Below are positions 10,925-23,990 of a DNA stretch of 64,000 nt, piece by piece. The position numbers and the translations under genes were made by a program. Origin of the DNA: Canna indica (Eukaryota; Streptophyta; Magnoliopsida; Zingiberales; Cannaceae). The notes beneath the pieces are model-generated. The model saw only the letters and a list, made by a program, of their open reading frames with translations, was not told the origin of the DNA and did no database searches. The stretch spans positions 88,120,001 to 88,184,000 of the forward strand of contig CP136891.1 of the NCBI GenBank assembly GCA_034359265.1. Reading direction: 5' to 3'. Within the stretch, counting starts at the first letter, position 1; each line of letters begins with the position of its first letter.

Positions 10925-11985
10925 AAATCAGTAAATGTGATTTGATGATAGAATATAATTGAGGTTAATTCAAAATTTTAGGTTAATGTGATAAAATAAG
11001 TGTTTGATCTAAATGAAAGTAAATTGTCCAAATCTATATTTGCATGCATTGCATGTCACTGGTAGGCTTAAGATGGAATTTCCAAGCACCTGCAAATTAA
11101 TCTGCAGTGCAAGCGCGCCTATGATTAAAGATGCATTTACTTAAAATCAGATTTTAGGAATGAAATTTTTTTAAAATCAGAATCAATATTGAAGAATTTC
11201 TCAAAAAAGAATTGAATGGATTCAATATCGATTTTGCCATTGGCCAAAGTCTCTAACCAGTTAGAGACTTTGGCCGAAAATTAATATATATATATATATA
11301 TATATATTATAATAATTTTAATTTATAAAATACTTTTTATGATAAAAAATGAGATATTAAAAAATAAAAAATATATTTTTCAAACTCTCTAATATACGAA
11401 AGACTTTTGTACAAAGTCTATAAATTTAAATTTAAATTTAAATTATAAAATATTTTGATGTAAAATATTTTTCTAGATCTTCATATTTTGTATCATTAAA
11501 AAATTATTTTATGAAATAATGAATTCAAATATTTTTTTTTAAAAAAATATGAAGCAATTATAGACTTTGCACAAAGTGTCTCTAATGAGTTAGAGACTTT
11601 TGTTTATAGTAATTTTATAATTATAAAAAATAAAATTTATTTCACAAAAAAATATATGTGATATAAAAAATATGCTAGAGTCTATCAAAATATTTTGGAC
11701 AAAAAATATTTCACTAACATCATAATTAAAAAATAGTTCTATAGACTTTGGACAAAAGTTTCTAAATAAAATTTAATGCATTAGAGACTTTTACTCAAAG
11801 TCTATAATATCACAAATATTTTATAATTTTTAATTTAAATTTGGATTTATAGACTTTGTACAAAATTCTCTAATAATTTAGAGAGTTTGAAAATATATTT
11901 TTAAAACTCTAATACATCATTTCTATATCATTAGAGAGCTTAAAAATATATTTTTTAGAATCTAACCCATCATTTCTATTATACC

Positions 11986-12060
<75 letters not shown>

Positions 12061-12960
12061 AACCAAAGTCTTTAACTGATTAGAGAGTTTGAAAATATAT
12101 TTTTTTGAATCTAACACCCCATTTTTATTATACATATTTTTTATATAAATTAATATTATTAATATATATATTTATATATATTTTTAAATTTTTTGCCAAA
12201 GTCTTTAACCGATTAGAGATTTTAGTCATGGGCAAATTTGGTATTGAATCCACTCAATTCCTGTTTGATGAATTCCTCTATTGATCTCGATTTTAAGAAT
12301 TTTTCATTCCCAAAATCTGATTTAGGTAAATTGCTTTTTTTTTTTTTCATTGTATCTACTCAATCTCTATTGCTCTTCTTCTCTTTCATCTATATCACTA
12401 ATTATTGTCCGAGCAAATCTTTTGATGTGAAGTGACAAGTTGCATGGATAGTTGTCAATCTCTTATCAGAGTACTTGAGATTAGCTGAAAGTAAAGAAAG
12501 TAAGAGGCAATTGAAAAGGTAGCTCTATTTTAGGTCTTGATTTCATGTGAATGGGTAGATACGCCACATGATACTTTTTGCTTTGCATGACAATAAATGC
12601 TAAAAAGAAGACAACTCTCATATTTTGCCAATTGACAACTTAAATAAATTTAAGGTTCAAAATTAATTAAAACATAACAAATATGATGACGGGATAAATT
12701 ATATATCTTTATATCCATTTATTAAGATCATGGCTAGCTATATTCGAATTGGCCCCACTATAAAATTTTACAAAATTAAAATAATAATAAAATAATTGCA
12801 TGGGCGGTTGCCACCGACTCTAGCCTCGCCCCAATTAGCCTCTTGTACGACATTTGGGAGGGAATTCTAGGGGTGTGCACGACTATTGGATAGATTCGGC
12901 ACCGGTTGGAACCTACCCGATCGAGTATATTTCGGATCTAAAATTAAATTCGAATAGAAT
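10925..12960. repeat. Segmental duplication, copy A (interrupted)
   Basis: 10925-11135 matches 14876-15080, and 12335-12960 matches 15092-15780, both at high identity. In copy B the two parts are contiguous; in copy A they are separated by the TIR element at 11136-12330. The duplicated sequence itself shows no gene. Confidence 0.85.
11136..12330. mobile_element. Non-autonomous TIR element (about 1.2 kb)
   Basis: The left end TTTACTTAAAATCAGATTTT and the reverse complement of the right end TTTACCTAAATCAGATTTTG are imperfect terminal inverted repeats of about 100 bases. The interior is AT-rich, with many copies of ttagagactttg in both orientations, including the perfect palindrome around 11241-11275, and an (AT)n run at 11992-12053. 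No transposase is encoded. The paralogous locus at 15080 lacks the element. The target duplication is not resolved (TA is possible), so the superfamily is left open. Confidence 0.75.
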
Positions 12961-13700
12961 TTAAGATAAAAATTAAGGAACCAATTAAAAATCAGTCGTC
13001 TCTCATAAATGATGGCGCATACAAGACGCGAAATGAAATAATTTAGTAGCAATGATTTAGTGGGGGCACCAAGCCGTCGGTGATATAAAATATGTCATTA
13101 ATTAGTCATGGCTACTATCGGCCGTCGCTTATTAATTGATGGCGTAAGCGCAGCACGAAAATAAAAAAAAGTCTTCACCGACGAATTAGTATAGGCCTCG
13201 GCGGCCGTCGGTGATATAATTTGTAGGCATCCACAGTTTACCGCCTTATATTTGATTCAGTTTTTGAGTTTTTAGTATTTTTATTTAGTTAGATTATAAT
13301 TTATAAATAAGTTATATTTTGTTAATACTATTATCTACCGCCGGGCATGAGATCAATTTTTATTTGCATGATCAAAGAATTGAGCATATTGCAAGTGAAC
13401 GAGTGCCGTGAGGAGCATTTTATAGAAGGTTCTGAAAAAAAAAATTAATTGATGACAGTGCCTATTTGCATGATCAAAGAATTGACAAGTTGAAGCTTTA
13501 TAAATAAAGGTAGCTCTGCGGTCCTGCATCATATTTATAATTTTTAAAATAAATTATAAACCAGACTCGGATAAGATGAGGACAAACAAAAAAAATCACT
13601 GCCCGAAACAAACATGATAAATGGGGAAAGTAGATTCCTTTGTATCAATATATGGCCCTACATCATTTTTCTTGTATCATTTGGGATCCTAACCATTTTC
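12961..13700. other. Intergenic, no gene seen
   Basis: Contains gattcagtttttgagttttt (13255-13330), which recurs at 35705-35780, and a ggtgatataaaatatgtcat phrase shared with 10740. No coding sequence is recognised. Confidence 0.4.
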
Positions 13701-13717
13701 TTTTTTTAATTAGTTCT

Positions 13718-14180
13718 ATTCCCTATCAGCTAACTCAGTAATGCTTATCTGATTTTTTTGAACAACCAAAATTAAGTTTATTTAGAGTAAAACTATATAA
13801 TAATGACTAATTATTAACTAGATTAATGCTTATTGGATGTAACGATTTGTCTTGAAGCAATTTACTAATTGATGGTCTAATTTTAGCATTCGTAATAAAC
13901 CCCTGGAATAGGAATATAGGATGTTAAGAGTAATTTGATTTTTTTGCAAATACTGCAGAAGAACTTTATGCACATGAAATGACAAGACACAGTGTTGCAT
14001 CACATGGTTCTGATGCCATAGTCAATGACCAGCAAAAGGACCATTCCGGGCCTAAACAGGTGTTGCATTTAGGGGCAAATTGATGCCCAGAGTTTTATAT
14101 AGGGGCAATTTAGACAATTCCCGGCCAAATTAAACAGGTGTTGCATTTAGGTGCAAATTGATGTCCAGAGTTTCCATTCT
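13718..14180. repeat. Dispersed duplicated segment
   Basis: 13718-13890 and 13990-14025 match 20565-20750 and 20770-20805 in the same order. Within it ggtgttgcatttaggggcaa (14060) is repeated at 14141. 14181-14870 shows only degenerate cccgata-rich sequence. Confidence 0.65.
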
Positions 14181-14875
14181 AACATAGTATATAAATGGGG
14201 AAAATTGATGTCCCTCATTTGATGTCCATTAAACTGCTCCAACAACCAACTCCCAGAAGGATCATTTGATGTCTGCCCCTTTCCATTCTAACATATATCC
14301 ATCTATCATTTGTATCAATTAATATATAATGAAGGGAGGGCCGCGTGTAGCCCACTGAGGAAACCCTAGCTAGTCGTAGACCCGATAATTCGTGTCGGGC
14401 CGAAAATATCGGGGCAGTCCAACTCGAACAAAAATCGTGTCTGGCCTGACCCGATAAAATTTCAGGCCTAGGATAATGAGCCGATTCGGGTCCGATAGCC
14501 CGATAATGAGTAAAAATTCTCATCGAGAGTATAAAGTCTGGTCGGGCCTACACAGCCCGACCGCCCCGACCCAATATTTGTTCGAGCCTTATCGAGCCAA
14601 AGATATCAGACTGGCCCGACTTGATAAATTTTCGGCCACTGGACCCTAGTCCTGACACGATACAAATAGTAAACGGACGCTTTGCCAGTTAGCACGATAA
14701 TAAAAATTCAAAATCAAACTATCGAGCTCGAGTCGTGCTATCGGGCCCGTTATGATTTTTGTGTTTTTTTATATAAAATAATTATTGCTAACTTGTGTAC
14801 ATGAATATTGAAAATTAATATATTAATTATTTTGCTGACTGGGACACCACGTTGTCAACTAACAATTTTGGTAAA

Positions 14876-15780
14876 TGTGATTTGACGGGGGAATATAATT
14901 GAGGCTAATTCAAAATTTTAGGTTAGATTTGATAAAAAATAAGTATTTGATCTAAATGAAGGTAAATTGTCCAAATCTATTTGCATGCATTGCATGTTAC
15001 TGCTAGGCTTAAGATGGAATTTTCAAGCACCTGCAAATTAATCTCCAGTGCAAGCAAGCGTGTGATTAAAGATGCATATCCATATATCTTTTTTTTTTCA
15101 TTGTATCTACTCAATCTCTATTGCTCTTCTTCTCTTTCATCTATATATCACTAATTATTGTCTGAGCAAATATCACTAATTATTGTCTGAGCAAATCTTT
15201 TGATGTGAAGTGACAAGTTGCATGGATAGTTGTCAATCTCTCTGTATCAAAGTACTTGAGATCAGCTGAAAGTAAAGAAAGTAAGAGGCAATTGAAAAGG
15301 TGTTGTGGATGGGCAACTCTATTCTAGGTCTTGATTTCATGTGAATGGGTAGATACGCCACATGATACTTTTTGGTTTGCATGGCAATAAATGCTAAAAA
15401 GAAGACAACTCTCATATTTTGCCAATTGACAACTTAAATAAATTTAAGGTTCAAAATTAATTAAAATATAACAAATATGATTACAGGATAAATTATATAT
15501 CTTTATAACTATTTATTAAGATCATGGCCAGCTAAATTCGAATTGGCCCCACCACAAAATTTTACAAAATTAAAATAATAAGAAAATAATTGTGCGGGAG
15601 GCTACCATCGGCCTTAGCCTCGCCCCAATTAACCTCTTATACGACATGTAGGAGGGAATTCTAGGAGTGTGTGTGGCTATCGAGTATATTCGGAATCGGT
15701 TGAAATCTATCTGATCGGATATATTATATATCTAAAATTAAATTCGGATAGGATCCGGGATAAAAAAAATACAGAACCAA
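14876..15780. repeat. Segmental duplication, copy B (uninterrupted)
   Basis: This is the paralogue of 10925-12960 without the TIR element and so preserves the pre-insertion arrangement around 15080. A small local duplication (atcactaattattgtctgag) lies at 15147-15196. Confidence 0.85.
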
Positions 15781-15789
15781 TTAAAAATG

Positions 15790-16080
15790 ATTTCGAATTT
15801 GGGTACTCAATGTGTTGGACTCGGAACCCGAATGGGTACTCGAAACTTGTACCCTGTACAGGTTCTAACATGGTACTTTGTTGGGACCTATACATTTACA
15901 TGTTCAGGGTACCATGTTGGTATCTATTCATTTACATCATCCATAATAGGTTTCAACATGGTACCTTGTTGGAACCTATTCATTTACAGGTTTCATAATA
16001 AATTTCAATAGTGTTCCCAAAATCTATACTTTGGAACCAGTAAAATGAACAAGTTCTGAAAGGGTACCCAAAATCGAAAC
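15790..16080. repeat. Degenerate internal repeats
   Basis: Phrases such as acatggtaccttgttggaac and cctattcatttacaggtttc recur in about 80-base steps. No gene is seen; two short open frames here are repeat-derived. Confidence 0.5.
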
Positions 16081-17557
16081 TTGTGGTTCTGAATAGGACA
16101 TACCATATTTGGTTATCTACAAATAACCAAGAATTTTAACTTTCAATACGTACCGCCGCTGGTGTGCAGGTTCAGTCGTTGATCTTGTGACTAGAACATA
16201 TATATCATATGTTGACACGCTAGCAATGCCCCATACGATACCTAAAGTCTTATTGTCGAACCAGGCTCTAATATCACATTGTCACACCCCAAAATCCAAG
16301 CATGATCGGCCAGAGTACTGTACGTACCCCGAAGCCTAACTCAACCAATAACCAAAAGACATAAATCCTAGACAGCTCACGGAACTCAAAATAATGCGGA
16401 AAACATGAACGAAGTTAAGTATATATAAAAGTAAATCAAGCTGAATATTGATTATTAACAAAAAATTCGAGTCCTTTGAAGAATAATTAACATGAATATT
16501 AATTTTCAACATCAAGTGCGGAAATATTACAAAACCCAACCAACTCGACTCAAGAAAATATAAAGGATTCCCAACTAGGCTAAACACCTCCACGACCACG
16601 ACATGTCACGAGATGTATTGTTCTTGGTGCCACCAGCTGCGCTACTCTGATCCAGTACCTCTTCGTTCTCGCTCAAGAGCTGAAAACAACAACAATACAA
16701 ACCATATGTCCGCTAGGACTTAGTGAGCAATTAGCCCTCACTCCACCACGTAGAATAACACCAAACAACAATGCATGATATTCCGAAGATAACTATAGAT
16801 AAGCAGCAAGTGAATGATTTATGGACTAGTATATTAACATGAGCAAAAATAATTATGCATACTCACCAATCATAAAGAATACACTACTAGAAACTTGATC
16901 TTCAGCAACGGCTATCAGCAATGGCCGCTCAAGCCGTTGCTATTTGCAACGGCATTCTTACGGCCGCCCGAGCCGTTGCTGATTATTTTAATTATCAGCA
17001 ACGGCTTTCTGACGGAAAGGCGAGCCGTTGCTAATTTTTTAATTGTCAGCAACGGCTTGCTAACGGATAAGTGAGCCGTTGCTGATGAAAACTTATCAGC
17101 AACGGCTTTCTAACGGGCGAGTGAGCCGTTGCTGATAAGTTTATATAGGGCACCAGTCGCGCGCCCGACCCTTCTTCCTCCCGCTGCTGCCGACGCCGAC
17201 GCCTCTCGCCGCCGCTGCCACTACTGCCTTCTTGTTCAGGTATGTTGATCGGCCGGTCGTCTCTTCACTAGGTTTCGGCCGACGAGAATCAATCCGACCG
17301 AAACCCTATTTCTAGGGTTTCGGCCGGCGGCGGTCGGCCTATGGCCGCCGCCGGACCTTCTACAGTGGTCACTGTACGGCCACTGTACGCCGGCGCCGGA
17401 GGGTGGACTCCGGCGCCGGAATTTATAATTATATATATATATATATATATATAATATTGTTTTATAATTGTTAAATTAATTGTTTTATAATTGTTAATTA
17501 ATTGTTTAGATTAATTATTTAATTTGTTAGATTAATTATTAGGATTTAGATTAATTT

Positions 17558-17818
17558 CGGACGCGCGCCGGTTTGTCCACTTCGGACGCGCGCCGGAATC
17601 GTCCACTTCGGACGCGCGCCGGAATCGTCCAATTCGGACTCGCGCCGGAATCGTCCACTTCGGACGCGCGCCAGAATTGTCCAATTCGGACTCGCACCGG
17701 AATCGTCCACTTCGGACGCGCGCCGGAATTGTCCAATTCGGACTCGCGCCAGAATCATCCACTTCGGACTCGCGCCGGAATCGTCCACTTCGGACGCGCG
17801 CCGAAATCGTCCAATATG
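17558..17818. repeat. 26-base tandem array, about 10 copies
   Basis: The unit ttcggacgcgcgccggaatc plus gtccac is repeated without spacers inside the CACTA element. A, C and T variants at fixed positions create open frames in five phases on both strands; none is a credible gene. Confidence 0.9.
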
Positions 17819-18030
17819 GACTCGAACTGTCTCGAAACATTTAGAAAATAATCATCCATCCGACGAGTTGATATGTTTCACGTACGCATCGACGAATCGG
17901 ATATGATTTAGCAAAACCTTAGATCCGTTCGGGAATTGTATGTTCGTGTAAAAGAAGTAGATGATTTTTTATACGACGTACAATTCTTGAATTGTCCCTG
18001 ATTGGACAATTTGGGAATATAGTTATTTAT

Positions 18031-18202
18031 ACTGCACTTACGTTTTTATTTTAACTGTTAACTAATTATTCTAAAATTCGGCAACATCTCTCTTGTTCTC
18101 CGATGCGCGCCCAGATGATATGCGTATTCGGAGAACTGTAGGGAGATGCTGTCGAAATTTAGAATAATTAGTTAACAGTTAAAATAAAAACGTAAGTGCA
18201 GT
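18031..18202. other. 172-nt foldback inside the CACTA element
   Basis: The left arm begins actgcacttacgtttttatt and the right arm ends with its reverse complement. The stem is about 75-80 pairs with few mismatches and a short loop around gatgcgcgcccagatgatat. Size and shape suit a MIRNA or siRNA precursor, but no expression can be inferred. Confidence 0.6.
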
Positions 18203-19959
18203 ACGAATAACATAAATCCCATGTCGGGGGAGCAGCGCGTCACACCGGCGGCTCTGTTGCATTTGCAGTGCACGCAAACCGCATTTGCAGGGCGTCCGTG
18301 GGAAAGCCGTTGCTACAAGTGTATCGAAAGCCGTTGCTGATGACCTACAGCAACGGCTTAGCGACGGAGTTTTACTAACGGTGTTGCTACGGACTCAGCG
18401 GCCGTTGCTATTAATGTTATCAGCAACGGCTCTGGGTCTGTGGCAAAACCGTTGCTGATAATATTTTTAGCGATGGCCCGAGCGGCCGTTGTTGATAATG
18501 TTTTGAGCGACGGCCCGAGCGGCCGTCGTTGATCCGTTGCTAAGTTATCAGCAACGCGACTTTCTGTCACGGCGCTATTGCAACGGCGCGGCCGTTGCTG
18601 ATTCCCTTCAGCAACGGCTCAGCAACGGTATCAGCCGTTGCTGATGCCCATTTTTCTAGTAGTGATATAACATTCTTCAAGTGTAACCATCCATAAATAT
18701 AAATGACAACCGAAATGCACATAGCCAATATCTTAACAAAATATAAACATCTTATAATTAACCAATCAAGCCACCCGAGTCGGTCGTCAGCGTGGCATTA
18801 CTAATGAGCTTCCCGGTCCAAGGACCCGTCAGTCCAATATCATGGGACCTGTTGGTCTAATATCTTGGGACCTGTTGGTCCTACGAGTCGAGCACTGATC
18901 GCCTCTATCTCAGTGTACTTCATGCTCACGCCACCCGAGTCGATCGTCAGTGTGGCGGCTGACGAGCTTCCCGGTCCACAACCACAAACACATAAATCAA
19001 CCACATCGTAAGCAGTAGTCAACCCAATAGTGAACATAGCATTTCAAGAAGACAAAGTGCATATCTTGGACCCCAGAGGCCCCTAAGGTCCACATGATAC
19101 ACATGTATCGTCCCCTTAGCCGTACATTGGCCCGTGCCACAACACATGACATTATAATCCACTAATTATAAAGCAATTCAATATATCGTATAACAAGAAA
19201 ATGAACAAAACTACTAAAAATGAATGTCATGGATCACTCGCTCGTCACTCCAATCCTCTCTTCACAAGGCCGATCGTATGGCCTTGGAAACTTCCTCAAA
19301 ACTCGACCCCTACTAAGTTTTCTTCCCCTATAGTTCGGTGTCCTTAGGAGGTCAAGTTAAGGAAATATAATCTAGGTGTATCTAAGTTCATAAGTTCTCT
19401 ATTTCACATCTCTACATCTTGCACACCCTGTCGAGTGCAAATGAACCATAGGGGTAGCAAGGAACATCTAAAAGTGTCATATTCCCTTAACGAGACAACT
19501 TGTTTACACCTAGATTAACAAGATCTTTAGGCAGCGTGCGCATGTGCAGGATTTAAAGAAACTGATCTCTACATGAACAATAGGCCTGTATGGCTAAAGT
19601 AAATTGTTCGCACCTAGGAAAATATGTCCTAAATTTGTATGCCTAAGGTAGGTTACATGCACCTAGAGAAACATGTCCCTAACCTTATCAGTGAGCAAAT
19701 CAAGTGTATTGGGCGGCAATTCAGATCAAGGAGGATAGTTTTTATGCAAAAATTAACTCATAATAATAGGGGACAAAAAGTGAATTAATCTATGGAAGGT
19801 TACTGTCAACAACTCAAGAAATAGATGAATTAATCCTTGAAGAACATCACACAACTAGGTTATTTCAGCATCAACTATTACATCTCTCTTTTTTTTCACC
19901 TACACCAACAACTCAATGCTTACTGTTATGAACCTTTTTTTTCACCTACACCAACATAA

Positions 19960-20169
19960 ATGGCTGCTTCTGGAAAAATTTTATTTCTTTTCTTCATCCT
20001 CCTAATTAATACTCTCGCAGCAGCAACTCTAGAAAATCCATGCTGCAACAATCATGTCAGGTGGTGTTGTGGGACGCCCTCGTTGATGCCCACGACTCCG
20101 ACGCCTTTGTCTGCCGCTGGTAACAAGCCATGCTGCAGGCCTGGTGACTCGAGCTGCTGCGCCCCGTGA
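19960..20169 (+). CDS. Secreted cysteine-pair peptide, intact (copy 3)
   Basis: A 69-residue single-exon protein. Residues 1 to about 22 are a clear signal peptide (MAASGKILFLFFILLINTLA). The mature part has eight cysteines in four pairs at 28-29, 36-37, 58-59 and 66-67. The CC-x6-CC core (CCNNHVRWCC followed by GT) matches copy 1, and a Pro/Thr-rich linker leads to KPCCRPGDSSCC. The sequence is otherwise diverged from the 5-kb and 42-55-kb copies, which suggests older paralogy and constraint on the cysteine pattern. In the leader, tttttttcacctacaccaac is present twice (about 19890 and 19932). I see no clear TATA box. It lies just downstream of the LTR/CACTA block and stands alone. Function unknown; an extracellular role is inferred from the signal peptide. 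Confidence 0.75.
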   Translation: MAASGKILFLFFILLINTLAAATLENPCCNNHVRWCCGTPSLMPTTPTPLSAAGNKPCCRPGDSSCCAP

Positions 20170-20560
20170 AGCAGTGACCTCCTGCATGCTGGCCAATTAA
20201 AGCTCCTGAATTTGAACTGCCCGTTGGAAATTGGAGTCAGTCAATAAAAGTGAAAAAATAGACTGGGAGCTTTTACATGATTAGACTTATTGATCAATAA
20301 AAAAGAGATATTTCTACTATTTGTACTAATTAAAACTAATTAAAACTAATGAAAGCATGCATATCCAATTAAATAATTATGCTACAATTATTTGTTCGAA
20401 ATCTTTCAGTTGTTACTATATTGTTTGTGTTTTCTGCTTCATTTTCAAGACTGGTTTCAATTGCATTTGAAAAGAATAAACATCTATCTAGTGAGCAAAA
20501 AATGCATTCTAACTACGTTGAACTAGCAAATAAAATTAATTAGCAGGCAGGAGGTCGATC
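20170..20560. other. 3' flank of the peptide gene, no further gene seen
   Basis: AT-rich sequence with the short repeat taattaaaactaattaaaac at 20327-20350. Confidence 0.4.
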
Positions 20561-20785
20561 GCTATTCCCTATCAATTAACTCAATAATGCTTATCTAATT
20601 TTTTTGAGCAACTAAATTATGTTTATTTAGAGTAAAAATATATAATAATAAATAATTAACTAGAATGCTTATTGGATGAAAGGATTTGTCATGAAGCAAC
20701 TTACTAATTAAGGGATGAATTTACTAATTGATGGTCTAATTTTAGCAAGACACAGCTGATGTTCTCTGTGCAACACATGGATCTG

Positions 20786-21150
20786 ATGCCATAGTCAATT
20801 ACAATTAAACAATGAAATTAGGAAAGTAAGTAAAGAATTTTCTGTGTTACATACCTTTTAATTTCCTAGGCCACCCATTCCAAAATATTTTCGGAAACGA
20901 CCTTAGTCGTCAAGCAACAGCACCCAGACGATAACTAAATGTTAAAGTATCGATCAATTCGTCATGATTATAATGATTATAAATGATATAATCAGAATTA
21001 TGCAAACCTCCTCATGTGCGAGCATTTGGTTGCCACTGCTTGCTCCTCCCACACTAGCTCCAACTAATTATGACCTAAAAAATTGTTTGGAAGTAGTAAT
21101 TAATCCAACTTGGCACAAGGGGGAAACGAAGAAGAAAGTATTCATACAAG
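20786..21150. repeat. Segment duplicated at 25700-26055
   Basis: From atgccatagtcaattacaat to aagaagaaagtattcat the two copies are nearly identical, about 4.9 kb apart in direct orientation, and bracket the PPR gene. This copy lacks about 30 bases present in the other after ctagctccaact. On the minus strand an exon-like stretch (LVWEEQAVATKC) is visible in both copies, but I do not recognise it. Confidence 0.85.
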
Positions 21151-22365
21151 GCTTCCCAACAGCACCAAACTTCTTAGGATTTATGCACAAACCCCTGCTT
21201 TTCTGCCCATAATGCTGTTAGAATCTGATCATCCACAAAAATGACACCTGCCTTAGGTTTCTTTTTTATCGAATAAGATCAGAGTTGAAAAAAAAGCTAT
21301 TGACATTCTGAAATTCTATTAAGGATTGGCGTAAATAAGGGTTAATTTTCCTTCAGCATCTAAAATATACATGGATTTCTACTATAGTCTTTAAGGTCTA
21401 AAAAGTTTAACTTTATTTTTAGTTCCACTTTGGCCCCTTAAGTTTGAAAAATCTTTCCTTCACCCCACTAGTATCTCACTTTGATCCCTCAAATTAAAGT
21501 CATATTTTTTCATCAACCAATCAAAATTAACTTTGTAAGTCTTTGTAATGATTGGTGGAGTTAAATCCTAGGTCGCATATTTGAGGAAAGGAAAAATATT
21601 TCTGTATCACAAAATTACTAATGTTGTTGTAGCTAATCTACAAGTACAAGTTCTTGAGTAGACCGATCAATGAAGCACAAGAAACATATGAAGGTTTTTA
21701 TTCAATATATGGACAACAACAATTAGTTAGTGATTTTTGGATAATAATGAAGCAAAAATATATTTAACTACCAAAAGTGAAAACTCTTTTTTCAAATTCT
21801 AAGGGCTAAAGTAGGATCAAAGCAAACTTGATTGTCAAAGTGAGACTTTTCAAATCTTTTAGAGGCCAAAATATGAACTAATGTAAACTTTAGGGGCCAA
21901 AATAAAATTAAAATGTGCAAATAAAACAACACTTATGTGGGCTTTTACCAATAAAGAAATCAACTGCAAAATGGAACATGAAATTTAGGCAATTTATAAA
22001 ACGAACTAATTAATAAAAGGATTAATTGTAGGTGGGCATATGGCCAATTCTAACTTCATCCACTATGATAATTTCCATATGATTACCATTTAGCACTTAC
22101 ATTACCCCCACAAAACTTCTACCCTATTTTGAAAAACAACAAATTACCAGAATGCTCTATCAATATGCAAACATGGATAAGGGATAGTTTTTCATTTTGG
22201 TTTACACCTATTGCATATGCTATTTTAGAGTGGATTTTCCCTAATTCCTTTAATCATAAGTTTAGTGAAAATTGTTCAATTATCATGGCCAAGCCCTACA
22301 GCAGCAACCTTAATTAGTCACAGGATAGTTCTCTCTACGAAGAAAGACAAGCTCACTGTTCTTGC
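21150..22365. other. Intergenic, no gene seen
   Basis: AT-rich. The 62-codon frame at 22129 has no recognisable motif. Confidence 0.4.
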
Positions 22366-22369
22366 TGCT

Positions 22370-22820
22370 AACTTCTGCTGCTCCTTCATTAACCATATGA
22401 GAATGTAACTATCAGTTGGGGAAACAAATGAATCCCTCTATATTTGCAATTTGGTGATCCCTTCGAGGAGGAACCTTGATTCTCATTCAGTTCGGCCTTG
22501 TACTTCAATGAAATGTGTTATATATGTCTTCCATTGCTCCTTCGTTAGCCGCAATGGAACTCTCAGTTTTGGAAGCAAATGGATCCCTCTATTTTACGAT
22601 TTCGTTATTCCTTTCAAGGAGGAAGCGCAGTTCTTATTCGTTTGGCCTTATACTTCAATGGAATGTGTTACATATGTCTTTTGCTGCTCCTTCATTAACC
22701 ACATAGCAATGGAACTCTCCATTGTGAAAACAAATGGATCCCATCCATATTCCATTTGAGGAAGTTTGGTTCTAACTCCTTTCAGTCTTATACTCCAATG
22801 AAGTATGTTATATATGTTTG
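22370..22820. repeat. About 147-base tandem repeat, 3 copies
   Basis: Blocks containing caaatggatccctctatttt and cttcaatggaatgtgttaca recur three times, at about 80 percent identity as judged by eye. Open frames here come from the repeat. Confidence 0.75.
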
Positions 22821-22899
22821 GTTTAATTTATCAAATGCTTAGCTAGATTTCAAGTGTCTTATATATGTACAGAACTGTGATATGGATCTCTAGGAGAAA

Positions 22900-23240
22900 T
22901 CAAAATTTGCAGCATTTGTTCCTAAATTATAAATTCAGCAAGCCAAGCACAACATAGAAGATAAATCATCTCTTCCAAGAATCATGAATTGAGCAAACTA
23001 AGCACTAGATAGTAGGTAGAGAAATCCTATCTTCCAATAATCATGAATTGAGCAAACCAAGCACTAGAAATTCTCTCCTTCAAAACTAGGTTTAATAATC
23101 CAAACCTTGCAGCATTTATTCCAAAAATTATGAATTGAGCAAATCAAACACTAAATAATAGAGAGATCCTGATATATAGATTAAGTAATCCAAAATTTGC
23201 AGCATTCATTTCAAAATCATGATTGAGCAAACCAGAGAAA
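22900..23240. repeat. Degenerate minisatellite
   Basis: Phrases atcatgaattgagcaaacca and aaaatttgcagcatttattc alternate several times. The remainder to 23990 shows no gene. Confidence 0.6.
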
Positions 23241-23990
23241 GCCACTTCACTACAGCAAGTATAGTACCGGAGCACTGCTATCAAAGTTAGTGCTCTTAGC
23301 AGATAAAAATATCATCACAATTCCTGAAACTATATGGAAAAGAATTTAAATTAAAGACCCAAAAACAGAGCATTTAGACTACAGTTTAGAGAATCCTAGT
23401 TTGAATTATACAAATCAAGAACTGGATAGCACACAAATCCTCTTCACTATAGCAAGGACAGCTACCAAAGCTACCATTTTTAGCAGCAAGTGATCATTAG
23501 AGAAGAAGCAAGTAGTAGGGAGAAAACATATTAAATGGGAAGAGAGAAGAACGAAGAGGAAGCCAAAAAATCTCACAAAGAGAGAATAAGGACCAGCCAA
23601 CACTAAACCCTGCATCTCTCCTCCTTCATGCTCCCTTTTGTCCATAGTTACTAGATAGTTACTAGACCCGCCTAGTCCACTTGGCTGAGCTTCATGTCAT
23701 TAGTTCACTAGTCAAATCACATGTTTATTAAAAAAATATAATCTATCATAAATAAGGGGAAAAAAGTAGTTAAATATTCGTATTGAGAAATAGATTACCT
23801 CATTTTCTTTCTTTTTTAAAGAAAACAAGCAATTTATGCACGCTAAGACAACATGCAAATCAATGCTCAGTAAAAAAACCATAAAGAAATAAGAATAGTG
23901 ACAGTTGAATACTTCCATTTGAAATTTCCATGTAGAGAAGAATAAATATTTCATATTAATATCCAAATACTTATGAATTTATGAAATAGT

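Larger units (their letters stand above)
16882..18664. mobile_element. Non-autonomous CACTA transposon, 1783 bases
   Basis: Starts CACTACTAGAAA and ends TTTCTAGTAGTG, flanked by the 3-base duplication ATA (16879-16881 and 18665-18667). Both subterminal regions hold many copies of cagcaacggc in both orientations, the binding-site architecture of En/Spm-type elements. The interior has a GC-rich segment, a 26-base tandem array and a long hairpin, but no transposase. It sits inside an older antisense LTR. Confidence 0.92.
16255..19740 (-). mobile_element. Antisense LTR and primer-binding site of a Gypsy-type element
   Basis: Read on the minus strand, an LTR ends in GGGGTGTGACA (about 16280) and is followed by ATGTGATATTAGAGCCTGGT, close to the initiator-tRNA primer site seen in plant LTR elements. 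The LTR continues to higher coordinates and is split by the CACTA element. The motif gagcttcccggtccaaggac and its relatives repeat at 18780-18970. The far end is not resolved, about 19740. No gag-pol frame remains below 16250, so it is a truncated remnant. Confidence 0.6.

Noticed and set aside
17558..17818. Possible CRISPR array or repetitive protein gene
   Set aside because: Direct 26-base units have no spacers, lie inside a CACTA element and are open in several phases on both strands, as expected of any tandem repeat free of stops.
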